From NCBI GenBank assembly GCA_028713915.1, contig JAQTNK010000035.1:1-46406 (forward strand): a stretch of 46,406 nt of DNA, in the 5' to 3' direction. The position numbers were made by a program, and so were the translations under genes. The notes below the pieces were generated by a model. It searched no databases. It was not told where the DNA came from and was given only the letters and a program-made list of their open reading frames with translations. Positions within the stretch are counted from its first letter, which is position 1, and each line of letters begins with the position of its first letter. Of this stretch, positions 8,949 through 19,846 are shown in pieces. This DNA comes from Rhodocyclaceae bacterium (lineage in GTDB: Bacteria; Pseudomonadota; Gammaproteobacteria; Burkholderiales; Rhodocyclaceae).

Positions 8949-9587
8949 CTACACCCTGACGCGCTGGCGGCTGGCGACCAGCAGGGCCTGCGAGCGGTTG
9001 GTGACGTTCAAGGCCTTGAATATCGCAGAGACGTGAATCTTCACCGTGCCCTCGGTGACGCCCAGCATCTCGGCGATCTGGCGATTGGTCTTGCCTTGCG
9101 TCAAGAGCTCCAGCACGCGCATCTGCGCCGCCGTGAGGTGATAGCGCTCGGACAACGGCTTGTTGCGCTGGCCGTCGCCGCGCTCCATCGCCTCGCGCAT
9201 CGCCGACGGCAGGTACACTTCGCCGTCGAGCACCTGGCGCAGCGCGCCGAGCAGGGCATCGGTCGAACTCGATTTCGGCACGAACCCCGAGGCGCCGTGG
9301 CGCATCGCCCGCGCCGCCGTTTCGGCATCGTCGAGCGCCGACAGGATGACCACGGGAATGGTCGGATAGCGTTTGCGGATCGCGCCCAGCACCGCCATGC
9401 CGCTGGTTCCGGGCAGCATCAGGTCGAGCATGACGAGATCGATGTCGTCGTTCGCTTCGAGCAACTGCAAGCCTTGGTCGGCGTCCTGCGCGCCGAGGGT
9501 CTGCGTGCCAGGCTCCAGGCCGCGCAAGGCCAGCAGCAAGCCTTCGCGCACCAGGGCATGGTCTTCGATGATCAATACCTTAAGCAA
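8949..9587 (-). CDS. NarL/FixJ-family two-component response regulator
   Basis: This 212-residue protein has a receiver domain (VLIIEDHALVREG, phospho-Asp in LVMLDLMLPGTSG, conserved Lys in FVPKSSS) and a C-terminal LuxR-type helix-turn-helix (LTAAQMRVLELLTQGKTN and VTEGTVKIHVSAIFKAL). Phosphorylation would let it dimerise and bind promoters. The start is a TTG at 9585-9587 preceded by GAGGAG. Longer frames upstream lack the family's usual start and run across phaM. No sensor kinase lies nearby, so it is an orphan here. It is divergent from phaM. Confidence 0.88.
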   Translation of the reverse strand: MLKVLIIEDHALVREGLLLALRGLEPGTQTLGAQDADQGLQLLEANDDIDLVMLDLMLPGTSGMAVLGAIRKRYPTIPVVILSALDDAETAARAMRHGASGFVPKSSSTDALLGALRQVLDGEVYLPSAMREAMERGDGQRNKPLSERYHLTAAQMRVLELLTQGKTNRQIAEMLGVTEGTVKIHVSAIFKALNVTNRSQALLVASRQRVRV

Positions 9588-9634
9588 GAGGCTCTCCTCG
9601 ACAGCCGTATGACAATGGCAGTCTAACGCGAATT

Positions 9635-9664
9635 TTGCCGGGCGTGTCGGCGTTGCCGTAAAAT
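9635..9664 (+). promoter_or_regulatory. Candidate promoter of phaM
   Basis: TTGCCG (9635-9640), an 18-base spacer and TAAAAT (9659-9664) lie 28 bases before the phaM start, a fair sigma-70 match. A CGAGGAG ribosome site follows. Confidence 0.5.
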
Positions 9665-9692
9665 CGCGGCATCCGCCGACGAGGAGCCCGCC

Positions 9693-10100
9693 ATGTCCAA
9701 CGCCCAAGACCCGCTCGACTTCATCAAGAACATGTGGGGCAACATGGGCTTCACTTTGCCCGGCATGGTGACGCCGACGCTCGACACCGACGAACTCGAC
9801 AAGCGCATCGCCGAGCTCAAGACCGTGGAAGGCTGGCTCAAGACCAACCTCGGCCTGCTGCAAATGACCATCCACGGCCTCGAGATGCAGCGCACCACGC
9901 TGGCGGCCATGCAGGCCATCAGCGAATCGGCCAACAGCGCGGACGCCAACGCCAATCCTTTCGCCAACCCGGCGATGTGGCAGTGGCCGTTCATGCCGCA
10001 GTCATCGGCGGCGGCAGAACCCGCTGCCGCGCCGGAACCCGCCGCCAAGCCGGCGGCGGAGCCCGCCGCGGCGGCCAAGCCGAAGAAGAAGTCGCAGTAA
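9693..10100 (+). CDS. phaM: PhaM-family polyhydroxyalkanoate granule protein
   Basis: This 135-residue protein begins with a short helix (DPLDFIKNMWGNMG), continues with a heptad-like helix (LDKRIAELKTVEGWLKTNLG), and ends in an Ala/Pro/Lys tail (AAAKPKKKSQ). This is the layout of betaproteobacterial PhaM, which activates PHA synthase, sits on PHA granules and binds DNA through its basic tail to attach granules to the nucleoid. That role is known from Cupriavidus; here it is inferred by similarity. No other PHA gene lies in the window. Confidence 0.8.
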   Translation: MSNAQDPLDFIKNMWGNMGFTLPGMVTPTLDTDELDKRIAELKTVEGWLKTNLGLLQMTIHGLEMQRTTLAAMQAISESANSADANANPFANPAMWQWPFMPQSSAAAEPAAAPEPAAKPAAEPAAAAKPKKKSQ

Positions 10101-10997
10101 TCACAAGGCCGCGAGCCACGCCGGCAGCGTCAGCATCGCCGCCAGGGTCGTGGCGGAAATGAGCCAGGCGACGCGAGCGCCGTCGCCGCCCATGCGCTGC
10201 GTCAGGATATAGGCCGAGCTTGCCGTCGGCAGCGCGGCGAAGGCCACGGCGATATCGAAATAGAGGCCCGACAGGCCCAATGCCCGGGCGATGAGCAGCG
10301 CAGCGGCGGGCATGACCAGCAGCTTGACCATCATCAACCAGGCGGCGGCGCCGCGGCCGCCGCTGCCGAAGGCGCCGCGGATCTTGAGCGCCGCCCCCAC
10401 CGTCAGCAGCCCCAGCGCGATCGACGCCTCGGCCAGGCGACCGAGAAACTTCAGCGCCGGCACCGGCATCGGCCAGCCGGCGAGATTCCAGGTCAGCCCC
10501 GCCAAGGTGGCGAGGATCAGCGGATTCCTCGCCAGCTCGCGCCAGACGCCGCTGCTGCCGTGGCGCGCCAGCATCCACACGGCGGCGACGTTGGCCGGCG
10601 GCACCATGGCGCCGGTGAGCAGGCCCATGGCGGCAATGCCGGCGGCGCCGTGCAAGTTGCCCGCCACCGCGAGCCCGATGTAGGAGTTGAAGCGGAAGGC
10701 GCACTGGAACTGCGACGCGGACGACAGCGGCGTCAGCGGGAACAGCCAGCGCGCCGCTGCGCCGAAGATCATGGCGACCGCCATCGCGCCCGCTCCCGTC
10801 GCCAGCAGCGGCAGCGCCGCCTGCCAGTCGATCGCCGTGCGCACCAGGGCGTTGAACAGCAAGGCCGGGAAGAGCACGAAGTAGACGAGCTTCTCGAGCC
10901 CGGCCCAGAAATGGTCGTCCAGATGCATGGCCCGCCGCAGGGCGAGGCCCAGCAGGATCAGGGCGAAGTCGGGCAGCAGGGCGAGGGCGGTGTCCAC
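10101..10997 (-). CDS. AEC-family transporter (auxin efflux carrier-like permease)
   Basis: This 298-residue membrane protein has about ten hydrophobic helices in the two-halves-plus-linker pattern of the AEC/BART family, including the FNSYIGLAVAG motif region and the PTASSAYILTQRMGGD motif near the C-terminus. Family members export or import small organic anions such as malate. Its stop codon abuts the phaM stop with no gap (convergent). It lies downstream of the acyl-CoA ligase/ABC transporter operon on the same strand, 59 bases after the PaaK-like gene, so it could be read by that transcript. Confidence 0.88.
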   Translation of the reverse strand: MDTALALLPDFALILLGLALRRAMHLDDHFWAGLEKLVYFVLFPALLFNALVRTAIDWQAALPLLATGAGAMAVAMIFGAAARWLFPLTPLSSASQFQCAFRFNSYIGLAVAGNLHGAAGIAAMGLLTGAMVPPANVAAVWMLARHGSSGVWRELARNPLILATLAGLTWNLAGWPMPVPALKFLGRLAEASIALGLLTVGAALKIRGAFGSGGRGAAAWLMMVKLLVMPAAALLIARALGLSGLYFDIAVAFAALPTASSAYILTQRMGGDGARVAWLISATTLAAMLTLPAWLAAL

Positions 10998-11056
10998 GCC
11001 GGGGTTATATCACCGCGGCGATGCCGCGCCAGCCTCGGAAAACCGCAGCGCCGGAC

Positions 11057-12301
11057 TCAGTCGTACTTGCGGGCGTCCTCGATCACCTTGCCGTCGTTGG
11101 GCAGGCTGCCGGCGGCGACCAGCGTCACCGCGCCGCGCAGTTTGGTGATGTCGCGCAGGCTGTCGACCAGCGCCTTGGCCAGCGCCTCGCCGCTCGCGCC
11201 GGAGGCATCGGCTTCGCAGTGCAGCGTCATGGCGTCGACGGCGTCGGGATTGGTGATCACCAGCCGTGCCTTCTTCAATTCGGCATGGCGCTTGACGATC
11301 TCCGCCACTTGCTCGGGATGCACGAACATGCCCTTGACCTTGGCGGTCTGGTCGGCGCGGCCCAGCCAGCCCTTGATGCGCATGTTGCTGCGGCCGCAGG
11401 GCGACATGCCGGGCAGCACGGCCGAGAGGTCGCCGGTGCCGAAGCGCACCAGCGGGTAGTCGGCGTTGAACGTGGTGACGACGACTTCGCCGACTTCGCC
11501 CGCGGGCAGCGGGTCGCCGGTGCCGGGGCGGACGATTTCGACGATCACGCCTTCGTCGACGACAAGCCCGGCGCGCGCCGGCGTCTCGTAGGCGATGACA
11601 CCGAGATCGGCGGTGGCGTAAGCCTGGTAGCCCTCGATGCCGCGCACGCGCAAGGCGTCGCGCACCGGCGGCAGGAAAGCCTCGCCGGAGACCAGCGCCT
11701 TCGTCAGCGACGGCAGTCGGATGCCCAGTTCATCGGCCTTCTCCAGCAGGATGCGCAGGAACGACGGCGTCCCGACGTAGCCGGCGGCGGCGAGCTCGGC
11801 GATCGCCTGCACCTGCTGTTCGGTCTGGCCGACGCCGGCGGGAAAGACCGTGCAGCCCAGCGCCAGGGCGCCGGCTTCGAGGATCCAGGCGCCCGGCGTC
11901 ATGTGGTAGGAGAAGCTGTTATGCACGAGGTCGCCGGCGCGAAAGCCGGCGGCGAACAGCGCCCGCGCCGTGCGCCACCAATCGGCGGCGCGTCCTTCCG
12001 GTTCGTAGATCGGCCCTGGCGACGAGAAGACGCGGCCGAGCCGGCCGTAAGGCGTCGCCGCCAGGCCGCCGAACGGCCGCTGCGCCTTTTGCAGCGCAAT
12101 CAGCTCATGCTTGCGCAGCACCGGCAACTGCGCCAGCGCGGCGCGCGAATTCACCGCCGCGGCATCGACGTGCGCCAGCGCCTGGCCGAAGTAAGCCGTG
12201 TTCGCCTTGGCATGCGCGACCTGCTGCGGCAGCCGCGCCATGAGGTCGGCTTCGCGCTCCTCGGCCGTGCGCGTTTCCAGCGCATCGAAATATTCAGGCA
12301 T
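11057..12301 (-). CDS. PaaK-like phenylacetate-CoA ligase family protein
   Basis: This 414-residue adenylate-forming enzyme resembles phenylacetate-CoA ligase over its length: IRLPSLTKALVSGEAF, a VRFGTGDLSAVLPG segment, the hinge-like IKGWLGRADQTAKVKGMFV, and a small C-terminal domain ending VIEDARKYD. The usual Ser/Thr/Gly P-loop (SSGTTGKP in PaaK) is replaced by SSPGPIYEP, and the adenine motif reads YATADLG. The family activates aryl or acyl acids as CoA thioesters; the exact acid is unknown. GGAG precedes the ATG at 12299-12301. It is the last gene of the Liv-type transporter operon, suggesting activation of the imported substrate. Confidence 0.8.
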   Translation of the reverse strand: MPEYFDALETRTAEEREADLMARLPQQVAHAKANTAYFGQALAHVDAAAVNSRAALAQLPVLRKHELIALQKAQRPFGGLAATPYGRLGRVFSSPGPIYEPEGRAADWWRTARALFAAGFRAGDLVHNSFSYHMTPGAWILEAGALALGCTVFPAGVGQTEQQVQAIAELAAAGYVGTPSFLRILLEKADELGIRLPSLTKALVSGEAFLPPVRDALRVRGIEGYQAYATADLGVIAYETPARAGLVVDEGVIVEIVRPGTGDPLPAGEVGEVVVTTFNADYPLVRFGTGDLSAVLPGMSPCGRSNMRIKGWLGRADQTAKVKGMFVHPEQVAEIVKRHAELKKARLVITNPDAVDAMTLHCEADASGASGEALAKALVDSLRDITKLRGAVTLVAAGSLPNDGKVIEDARKYD

Positions 12302-12353
12302 GTCTGCTCCAATGTTCAACCCGGCGCACAGCGCCAAGCGATGCAAGGCGAGA

Positions 12354-12387
12354 GCGGGTGCCGCATAGCAGCGCTATGCAAACCCGC
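12354..12387. repeat. Nested inverted repeat between livF and the PaaK-like gene
   Basis: Outer arms GCGGGT/ACCCGC (12354-12359 and 12382-12387) enclose inner arms GCATAG/CTATGC (12363-12368 and 12374-12379). It lies in the 124-base intergenic gap inside the operon and could end or attenuate transcription or protect an mRNA end. It may also be a copy of a dispersed palindromic repeat. Confidence 0.5.
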
Positions 12388-12425
12388 GAACAACGCCGCA
12401 GCGCGCCGTGCGATGTGCCGCCGCG

Positions 12426-13229
12426 CTAGGCCAGCCAGCGTTTGCGGCGGCGGTAGTGTTTGACGTCGCGGAAACTCTTGCGCCCGTGTGAGGACAAGCC
12501 GAGATAGAACTCCTTGACGTCCTCGTTGTTGCGCAACTCGGAGGCTTCGCCTTCCATGACGACGCGGCCGTTTTCGAGGATGTAGCCGAAATCGGCGAAG
12601 CGCAGCGCGACCATGGTGTTCTGCTCGGCGAGCAGGAAGCTCACTTTCTCGCGGCTGTTGAGATCCTTGACGATCTCGAAAATCTCCTCGACGATCTGCG
12701 GCGCCAGGCCCATCGACGGCTCGTCGAGCAGGATCATCTCGGGGCCGGCCATCAGCGCGCGGCCGATGGCGGTCATCTGCTGTTCGCCGCCGGAGGTGTA
12801 GCCGGCCTGCGAATGGCGCCGCTGCTTGAGGCGCGGGAAATAGCCATAGACCTTCTCGAGGTTCTGCTTGAGCTGGCTGCGCGACAACGACTGCGTGTAG
12901 GCGCCCGTCAGCAGGTTCTCCTCGATGGTCAGGTGGCCAAAGCAGTGGCGGCCTTCCATGACCTGGATGACGCCGCCGGTGACCATCTCGTTCGGCGTCA
13001 TCTGGTCGACGCGCTTGCCCTGGAACTCGATGCTGCCCTTGGTCACCTCGCCGCGCTCGGCGCGCAGCAGGTTGGAGACGGCCTTGAGCGTCGTCGTCTT
13101 GCCGGCGCCGTTGGCGCCCAGCAGGGCCACGATCTTGCCTTCCGGCACGGACAAGGACACGCCCTTGAGCACCAGGATGACGTGGTCGTAGATGACCTCG
13201 ATGTTATTGACGTTGAGATAGGCGGACAT
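12426..13229 (-). CDS. livF: Branched-chain/aromatic ABC transporter ATPase, LivF type
   Basis: This 267-residue ATPase has Walker A LLGANGAGKTTT, a signature TSGGEQQ and Walker B MILLDEPSMGLAP, as in LivF of the hydrophobic amino acid transporter family. It carries a basic tail (RRRKRWLA). It is separated from livG and the permeases by the binding-protein gene. It would power uptake with LivG and the two permeases. In this setting between acyl-CoA ligases, the cargo is more likely an aromatic or aliphatic acid than leucine, but this is inference. Confidence 0.9.
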   Translation of the reverse strand: MSAYLNVNNIEVIYDHVILVLKGVSLSVPEGKIVALLGANGAGKTTTLKAVSNLLRAERGEVTKGSIEFQGKRVDQMTPNEMVTGGVIQVMEGRHCFGHLTIEENLLTGAYTQSLSRSQLKQNLEKVYGYFPRLKQRRHSQAGYTSGGEQQMTAIGRALMAGPEMILLDEPSMGLAPQIVEEIFEIVKDLNSREKVSFLLAEQNTMVALRFADFGYILENGRVVMEGEASELRNNEDVKEFYLGLSSHGRKSFRDVKHYRRRKRWLA

Positions 13230-13310
13230 GAGTGGATTCCGTTTCGGGCGCGGCGCGGGACTGGGCGGGGAACGCTCCCCGCCCATCCCGCATTGCCTGC
13301 TGCTTGCTGC

Positions 13311-14651
13311 TTACTTCTTCTTCGCTTCGGCGGCGCAGTCGCGCGGCGTGATGCCCTTTTCCTTCGCGTACTTCTTGGCATCGGCCTGGAACAGCGGGTG
13401 GATCAGCGCCTTGTTGCCCTCGATCCAGTCGGACACCAGCACCCACTTGGCGCCGTCCCACTGCTGGATCTTCACCTTGCCGGAACCTTCATGGTTGTCG
13501 CAGGAAGTCTTCACTTCCGGCAGCAGGCCGGTGGCGCCGAGCGTCTTCAGCCGGGCGTCGGTGAGGTTCAGGTTTTCCAGGCCCCAGCGCACCTGCTCGC
13601 CCGTCATGGCCTTGCCCTTGCCGTACTTGGCCTGCGCCGTGCGGATGGCTTCGACCGACAGCACGGCGGCGGACACGCCGCGGTTGTAGAGGATGGTGCC
13701 GAGCTTGGACTTGTCGGACAGGTTGCCCTTGCCGGCGCCATAGACGGTCTTCTCGATGTCGGCGATCAGCGGCACGTTGGTGCCGGAGACGTTCCACGTC
13801 GCCGACATGTAGCCCTTGGCGGCATCGCCGGCCGGGATGACGTCCTCTTCCGAACCGGCCCACCAGGAACCGATCATCTTGTCGCGCGGGAAGCCCATCT
13901 TCTGCGCCGTCTTGAGCGCCGTCATGTTCATCACGCCCCAGCCCCACATGATCACGTAGTCGGGCTTCTCCTGGCGGATGCGCTGCCACTGCGCGCCCTG
14001 CTCGTTGCCCGGGTGGGCGACCGGAATCTGCACCAGCTCGAACTTGTTGAGCCGCGACTCGGCTTCGAGGGCGATGATCGGTTCCTTGCCGTAGGCGGAG
14101 TCATGGTAGAGGAAGACGATCTTCTTGCCGGCCAGGCTGCCGCCGTTCTTGTCCTTGAGGAACTTGATGATGGCCGAGGCCTGCATCTGGTAGGTCGTCA
14201 CCAGCGGGAAGGCGTAGGGGAAGACGGAGCCGTCGACCGCCATCGTCAGGCCGTAGCCCATCATCGCCAGCGGCATCTTGTCGGCCGCGGTCTTGTCCAC
14301 CAGGGCGTAGGAAATGCCGGTGGACATGGTGTGGATCGGCGCGGCGAAATTCTTCGCCTTGCTCTTCAGACGCTCGTAGCACTCGACGCCCTTGGCGTTG
14401 TTGTACTCGGTTTCGCATTCGTCCCAGGCGACCGGCACGCCGTCGATGCCGCCCTTCATGTTCACGTAAGTCAGGTAGTCGATGAAGCCGCCGTAGAAGG
14501 CCTGGCCGTTGGCGCCGTAGGGCCCGACGCGATAGTCGGGAAGCATGAAGTACTGGTCGTCGGCTGCCTGCGCCGGCGCGGAAAACGCCCCGGCGAGACA
14601 AGCGGCCGAAGCCGCGACGGCAATGGCGAACTGCCTGCTTTTCTTGAACAT
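13311..14651 (-). CDS. Periplasmic substrate-binding protein of Liv-type ABC transporter
   Basis: This 446-residue protein has a signal peptide (residues 1-29, cleavage after SAPAQA) and the type I periplasmic-binding fold, with YGANGQAFYGGFIDYL and IVFLYHDSAYGKEP segments. Sensory-like Liv binding proteins of this length usually recognise amino acids or carboxylates. The ATG at 14649-14651 follows GAGGAG. Its Lys-rich C-terminus may be exposed. It lies between livM and livF in one operon. Confidence 0.88.
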   Translation of the reverse strand: MFKKSRQFAIAVAASAACLAGAFSAPAQAADDQYFMLPDYRVGPYGANGQAFYGGFIDYLTYVNMKGGIDGVPVAWDECETEYNNAKGVECYERLKSKAKNFAAPIHTMSTGISYALVDKTAADKMPLAMMGYGLTMAVDGSVFPYAFPLVTTYQMQASAIIKFLKDKNGGSLAGKKIVFLYHDSAYGKEPIIALEAESRLNKFELVQIPVAHPGNEQGAQWQRIRQEKPDYVIMWGWGVMNMTALKTAQKMGFPRDKMIGSWWAGSEEDVIPAGDAAKGYMSATWNVSGTNVPLIADIEKTVYGAGKGNLSDKSKLGTILYNRGVSAAVLSVEAIRTAQAKYGKGKAMTGEQVRWGLENLNLTDARLKTLGATGLLPEVKTSCDNHEGSGKVKIQQWDGAKWVLVSDWIEGNKALIHPLFQADAKKYAKEKGITPRDCAAEAKKK

Positions 14652-14698
14652 GAGTGTCTCCTCTTGGTTGAAGTATTGAAAAGAAATCTGCGCCGGCC

Positions 14699-15775
14699 CT
14701 AATGCGGGAAAGGCCAAAGACGCAGCTTCTCCTTTGCAATCTGCCACAAACGCGCCAAGCCGTGAGGTTCCACGACGAGGAAGAACATGATGAGGGCGCC
14801 GAACACCATCAGCTGGATGTGCGAGACGGTGGCGTTGTCGAACGGCAGGTGCAGCAGGGACGCAACCGCCGGCAGGCTGATGTCGAGGAAGATCGGCAGC
14901 AGCAGGATGAAGGCCGCGCCGAGGAAGCTGCCGAGGATGCTGCCGACGCCGCCGACGATGATCATGAACAGGATCTTGAACGACATGTCGAGCGAGAAGC
15001 CGTCGGGCTCGACCGAACCGAGGTAGCAGAACGCATACAGCGCGCCGGCGACGCCGCAGTAGAACGAACTCACGGCGAAGGCGAGCAGCTTGGTATGCAT
15101 CAGGCGGATGCCGATGACCTCGGCGGCGACGTCCATGTCGCGCACCGCCATCCAGGCGCGGCCGGTGCTCGAGCGCACCAGGTTCTTCGCCGCCAGCGCC
15201 AGCAGCAGGACCAGCGAGAGCACCAGCAGGTAATTGCTGCGCGGCGTGTCGAAGGCGAAGCCGAGGATGGTGACGCCGGGCACCGAGATGACGCCCGACG
15301 AAGAGTCGTTCGACAAGTAGGGAAACTTCGTCAGGCACCAGACGATGAAGAACTGCGCCGCCAGCGTCGCCACGGCGAGGTAGAAGCCCTTGATGCGCAA
15401 GCTGGGCAGGCCGAAGAGGATGCCGACCGCCGCCGACGTGAGACCGGCGAGCAGGAAGGACACGAGAACGGGCATGCCCTCGACGCGCACCTGGAAGTTG
15501 TAGGCGGCATAGGCGCCGACGGCCATGAAGGCCGCCGAGCCCAGCGACAGCTGGCCGGCGTAGCCGGTCAGGATGTTGAGGCCGAGCGCCGCCAGGGCGA
15601 AGATCAGGAAGGGCACCAGGATCGCCGTGAACCAGTATTCGGAAGCGAACAGCGGGATGCCGACGAAGGCGACGGCGAGCAGCAGCAGGATGCCGATGCG
15701 GTCCTGGCGGATCGGGAAGATCTGCTGGTCGGCCGCGTAGGTGGTCTTGAATTGTCCGGTTTCTCTGTAGAACAT
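14699..15775 (-). CDS. livM: Branched-chain-type ABC permease, LivM
   Basis: This 358-residue inner-membrane protein has about nine to ten helices and the LivM motifs LNILTGYAGQLSLGSAAFM and the EAA-like loop (AWMAVRDMDVAAEVIGI). It forms a heteromeric channel with LivH. It ends 47 bases before the binding-protein gene. Confidence 0.92.
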   Translation of the reverse strand: MFYRETGQFKTTYAADQQIFPIRQDRIGILLLLAVAFVGIPLFASEYWFTAILVPFLIFALAALGLNILTGYAGQLSLGSAAFMAVGAYAAYNFQVRVEGMPVLVSFLLAGLTSAAVGILFGLPSLRIKGFYLAVATLAAQFFIVWCLTKFPYLSNDSSSGVISVPGVTILGFAFDTPRSNYLLVLSLVLLLALAAKNLVRSSTGRAWMAVRDMDVAAEVIGIRLMHTKLLAFAVSSFYCGVAGALYAFCYLGSVEPDGFSLDMSFKILFMIIVGGVGSILGSFLGAAFILLLPIFLDISLPAVASLLHLPFDNATVSHIQLMVFGALIMFFLVVEPHGLARLWQIAKEKLRLWPFPH

Positions 15776-15927
15776 CTCAATGGCTCCAGTGCGCTTGGCG
15801 CCGGGTTGAAGGCGTCAACGTCAACCTCGAGCTCGGAACCGCCGAGGGCGACGGGGGACACGAAGCGCAGCAGGGCACCCCGCCGGCACGAGCGCGCGCC
15901 GATGATCCGAGAGGAAGCTGTTTCATT

Positions 15928-16842
15928 TCAAACCCGATCAATGTGCTTCTCCCCGAACAGCCCCTCGGGCCGCACCAGCAGGAACAGCAGCGCCATCACA
16001 TAGGGGAACCAGCCCTCGATGCCGCCGAAGTTGCCTTCAAACATACTCTGCATCACCGGCGGAATGTAGATCTCGGCGAGCTTCTCCGAGGCGCCGATGA
16101 TGAGGCCGCCGACGATCGCGCCGGGGACCGAGGTGAAGCCGCCGAGGATCAGCACCGGCAAGGCTTTCAGCGCCGTGAAAGTCAGCGCGAACTGGACGCC
16201 GTTGCGTGCGCCCCAGAGCATGCCCGAGACCAGCGCGACGAAGCCCGCCACCGTCCATACCAGCGCCCAGATGTGCTGCAGCGGAATGCCGATCGACAGC
16301 GCCGCCTGGTGATCGTCCGCCACGGCGCGCAGCGCGCGGCCGACGCGCGTGTATTGGAAGAACAGCGCCAGCACGGCCACCAGCAATGCGGCGATGCCGG
16401 CGGCGGCGAGGTCGAAGCGGCTGACGACGATGTTGAAGGCGTCGAGAATCGCCGGGATCGGCTCGTCGACGAGGCCGATGTCGAGCGGCCGCACGTCGTT
16501 GCCGAACAGCATCGGCGCCAGTCCCTCGATGAAGAACGAAAGCCCGATGGTCGCCATGAACAAGGCGATCGGCGGCTGGTTCACCATCTTGCGCAGGACG
16601 AATTTCTCGGTGGCGATGCCGAACAGCGTCATGACGACGAAGCCGAGGATCAGCGCCAGCCACAGCGGCGCGCCCTTGTCCATGAAGCCGACCACCGCCA
16701 GCGCGGCGAAATAGACCATCGCGCCCTGGGCGAAGTTGAGCACGCCCGAGGCCTTGTAGATCAGCACGAAGCCGAGCGCCACCAGCGAATACATGATGCC
16801 GGCGAGCAGGCCGCCGATCAGGACTTCAAAGAAAAAACTCAT
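15928..16842 (-). CDS. livH: Branched-chain-type ABC permease, LivH
   Basis: This 304-residue permease starts MSFFFEVLIGGLLAGIMYSL and contains GVLNFAQGAMVYFAAL and the LivH loop GRALRAVADDHQAALSIGI. It pairs with LivM. A 152-base gap separates it from livM; I see no gene there. Confidence 0.92.
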   Translation of the reverse strand: MSFFFEVLIGGLLAGIMYSLVALGFVLIYKASGVLNFAQGAMVYFAALAVVGFMDKGAPLWLALILGFVVMTLFGIATEKFVLRKMVNQPPIALFMATIGLSFFIEGLAPMLFGNDVRPLDIGLVDEPIPAILDAFNIVVSRFDLAAAGIAALLVAVLALFFQYTRVGRALRAVADDHQAALSIGIPLQHIWALVWTVAGFVALVSGMLWGARNGVQFALTFTALKALPVLILGGFTSVPGAIVGGLIIGASEKLAEIYIPPVMQSMFEGNFGGIEGWFPYVMALLFLLVRPEGLFGEKHIDRV

Positions 16843-16921
16843 ACAAGCACTCCTTCACCGCCGCGGCGCCGAGGCGCAGAGAGAACCTCTTCGTGCTGCA
16901 CGGCTCGGCGGTTCATGGCCT

Positions 16922-17703
16922 TCAATGCTGCGTCCCCAGATAAGCCGCAATCACCTCGGGATTGTTCTTCACCTCGTCGGGCGCGCCGTCGCCGATCTTC
17001 TTGCCGTAGTCGAGGACAACGACGCGGTCGGAGATGTCCATCACCACGCCCATGTCGTGCTCGATCAGCACGATGGTGGTGCCGAACTGGTCGTTCACGT
17101 CGAGGATGAAGCGGCACATGTCCTGTTTCTCCTCGACGTTCATGCCGGCCATCGGCTCGTCGAGCAGCAGCATCTTCGGCTCGGCGGCAAGCGCGCGGCC
17201 CAGTTCGACGCGCTTTTGCAGGCCGTAGGGCAGGCGCCCGACCGGCGTCTTGCGAATGTGCTCGATCTCGAGGAAATCGATGACTTCCTCGACTTTCCGG
17301 CGGTGCTCGAGCTCCTCGCGCCGCGCCGGCCCCCACCACAGCGCATGCTGCAGGAAGCCGGCCTTCATCTTGAGATTGCGCCCGGTCATCAGGTTGTCGA
17401 GCACGCTCATGCCCTTGAACAGCGCGATGTTCTGGAACGTGCGGGCGATGCCGGCGGCGGCGGCGGCATGCGTGTCCATGTCGCGGCGATGCTCGCCGTG
17501 GAAAACGATCTCGCCTTCCTGCGGCCGGTACACGCCATTGATGACATTGAGCATCGAGCTCTTGCCTGCGCCGTTGGGACCGATGATGGCGCGGATCTCG
17601 TGGTCGCGCACGTCGAAGGAAATGTCGGTCAGCGCCTTGACGCCGCCGAAGCGCAACGAGATGTTGCGCAAGTCGAGGATGACTTCGCCGATTTCGCGCG
17701 CCA

Positions 17704-17704
<1 letters not shown>
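16922..17704 (-). CDS. livG: Branched-chain-type ABC transporter ATPase, LivG type
   Basis: This 260-residue ATPase has Walker A IIGPNGAGKSSM, the Q-loop in ARTFQN, and Walker B MLLLDEPMAGM. Its signature region reads LPYGLQKRVELGRAL rather than the common LSGGQ; LivG-type subunits often have such a form. Its ATG shares one base with the TAA stop of the upstream acyl-CoA ligase (TAATG), so the two are translationally coupled. Confidence 0.92.
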
Positions 17705-19668
<1,964 letters not shown>

Positions 19669-19700
19669 CTATTGATCTCCTCAAATCCGCCGTCGCTTTG

Positions 19701-19721
19701 CGCTACGCCAAAAGCGTAGCG
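19701..19721. repeat. Perfect 8-bp hairpin in the leader of the ligase operon
   Basis: CGCTACGC (19701-19708), loop CAAAA, GCGTAGCG (19714-19721). It lies 33 bases upstream of the ligase ATG, in the minus-strand leader, and could be an operator or a 5'-UTR structure. Confidence 0.5.
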
Positions 19722-19823
19722 GCGCGATCTGTCCGGGTTTCGGCAGCCATTCTAACCGCAGCTTGCCGCCGTCCTGCGACCCCTTCGGGGGAACTGGAAC
19801 GCAGTCTAAGGCGGGGCTGCGCC

Positions 19824-19846
19824 TATAATTGTCACGTGGCTGACAA
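19824..19846 (+). promoter_or_regulatory. Promoter -10 box and palindromic operator at the Crp/Fnr gene start
   Basis: A perfect TATAAT lies at 19824-19829. An 18-base inverted repeat (TTGTCA, six bases, TGACAA; 19829-19846) overlaps the -10 box, the likely start point and the GTG codon. Its half-sites resemble Crp/Fnr targets, so autoregulation is plausible. No good -35 box is visible. Confidence 0.65.
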
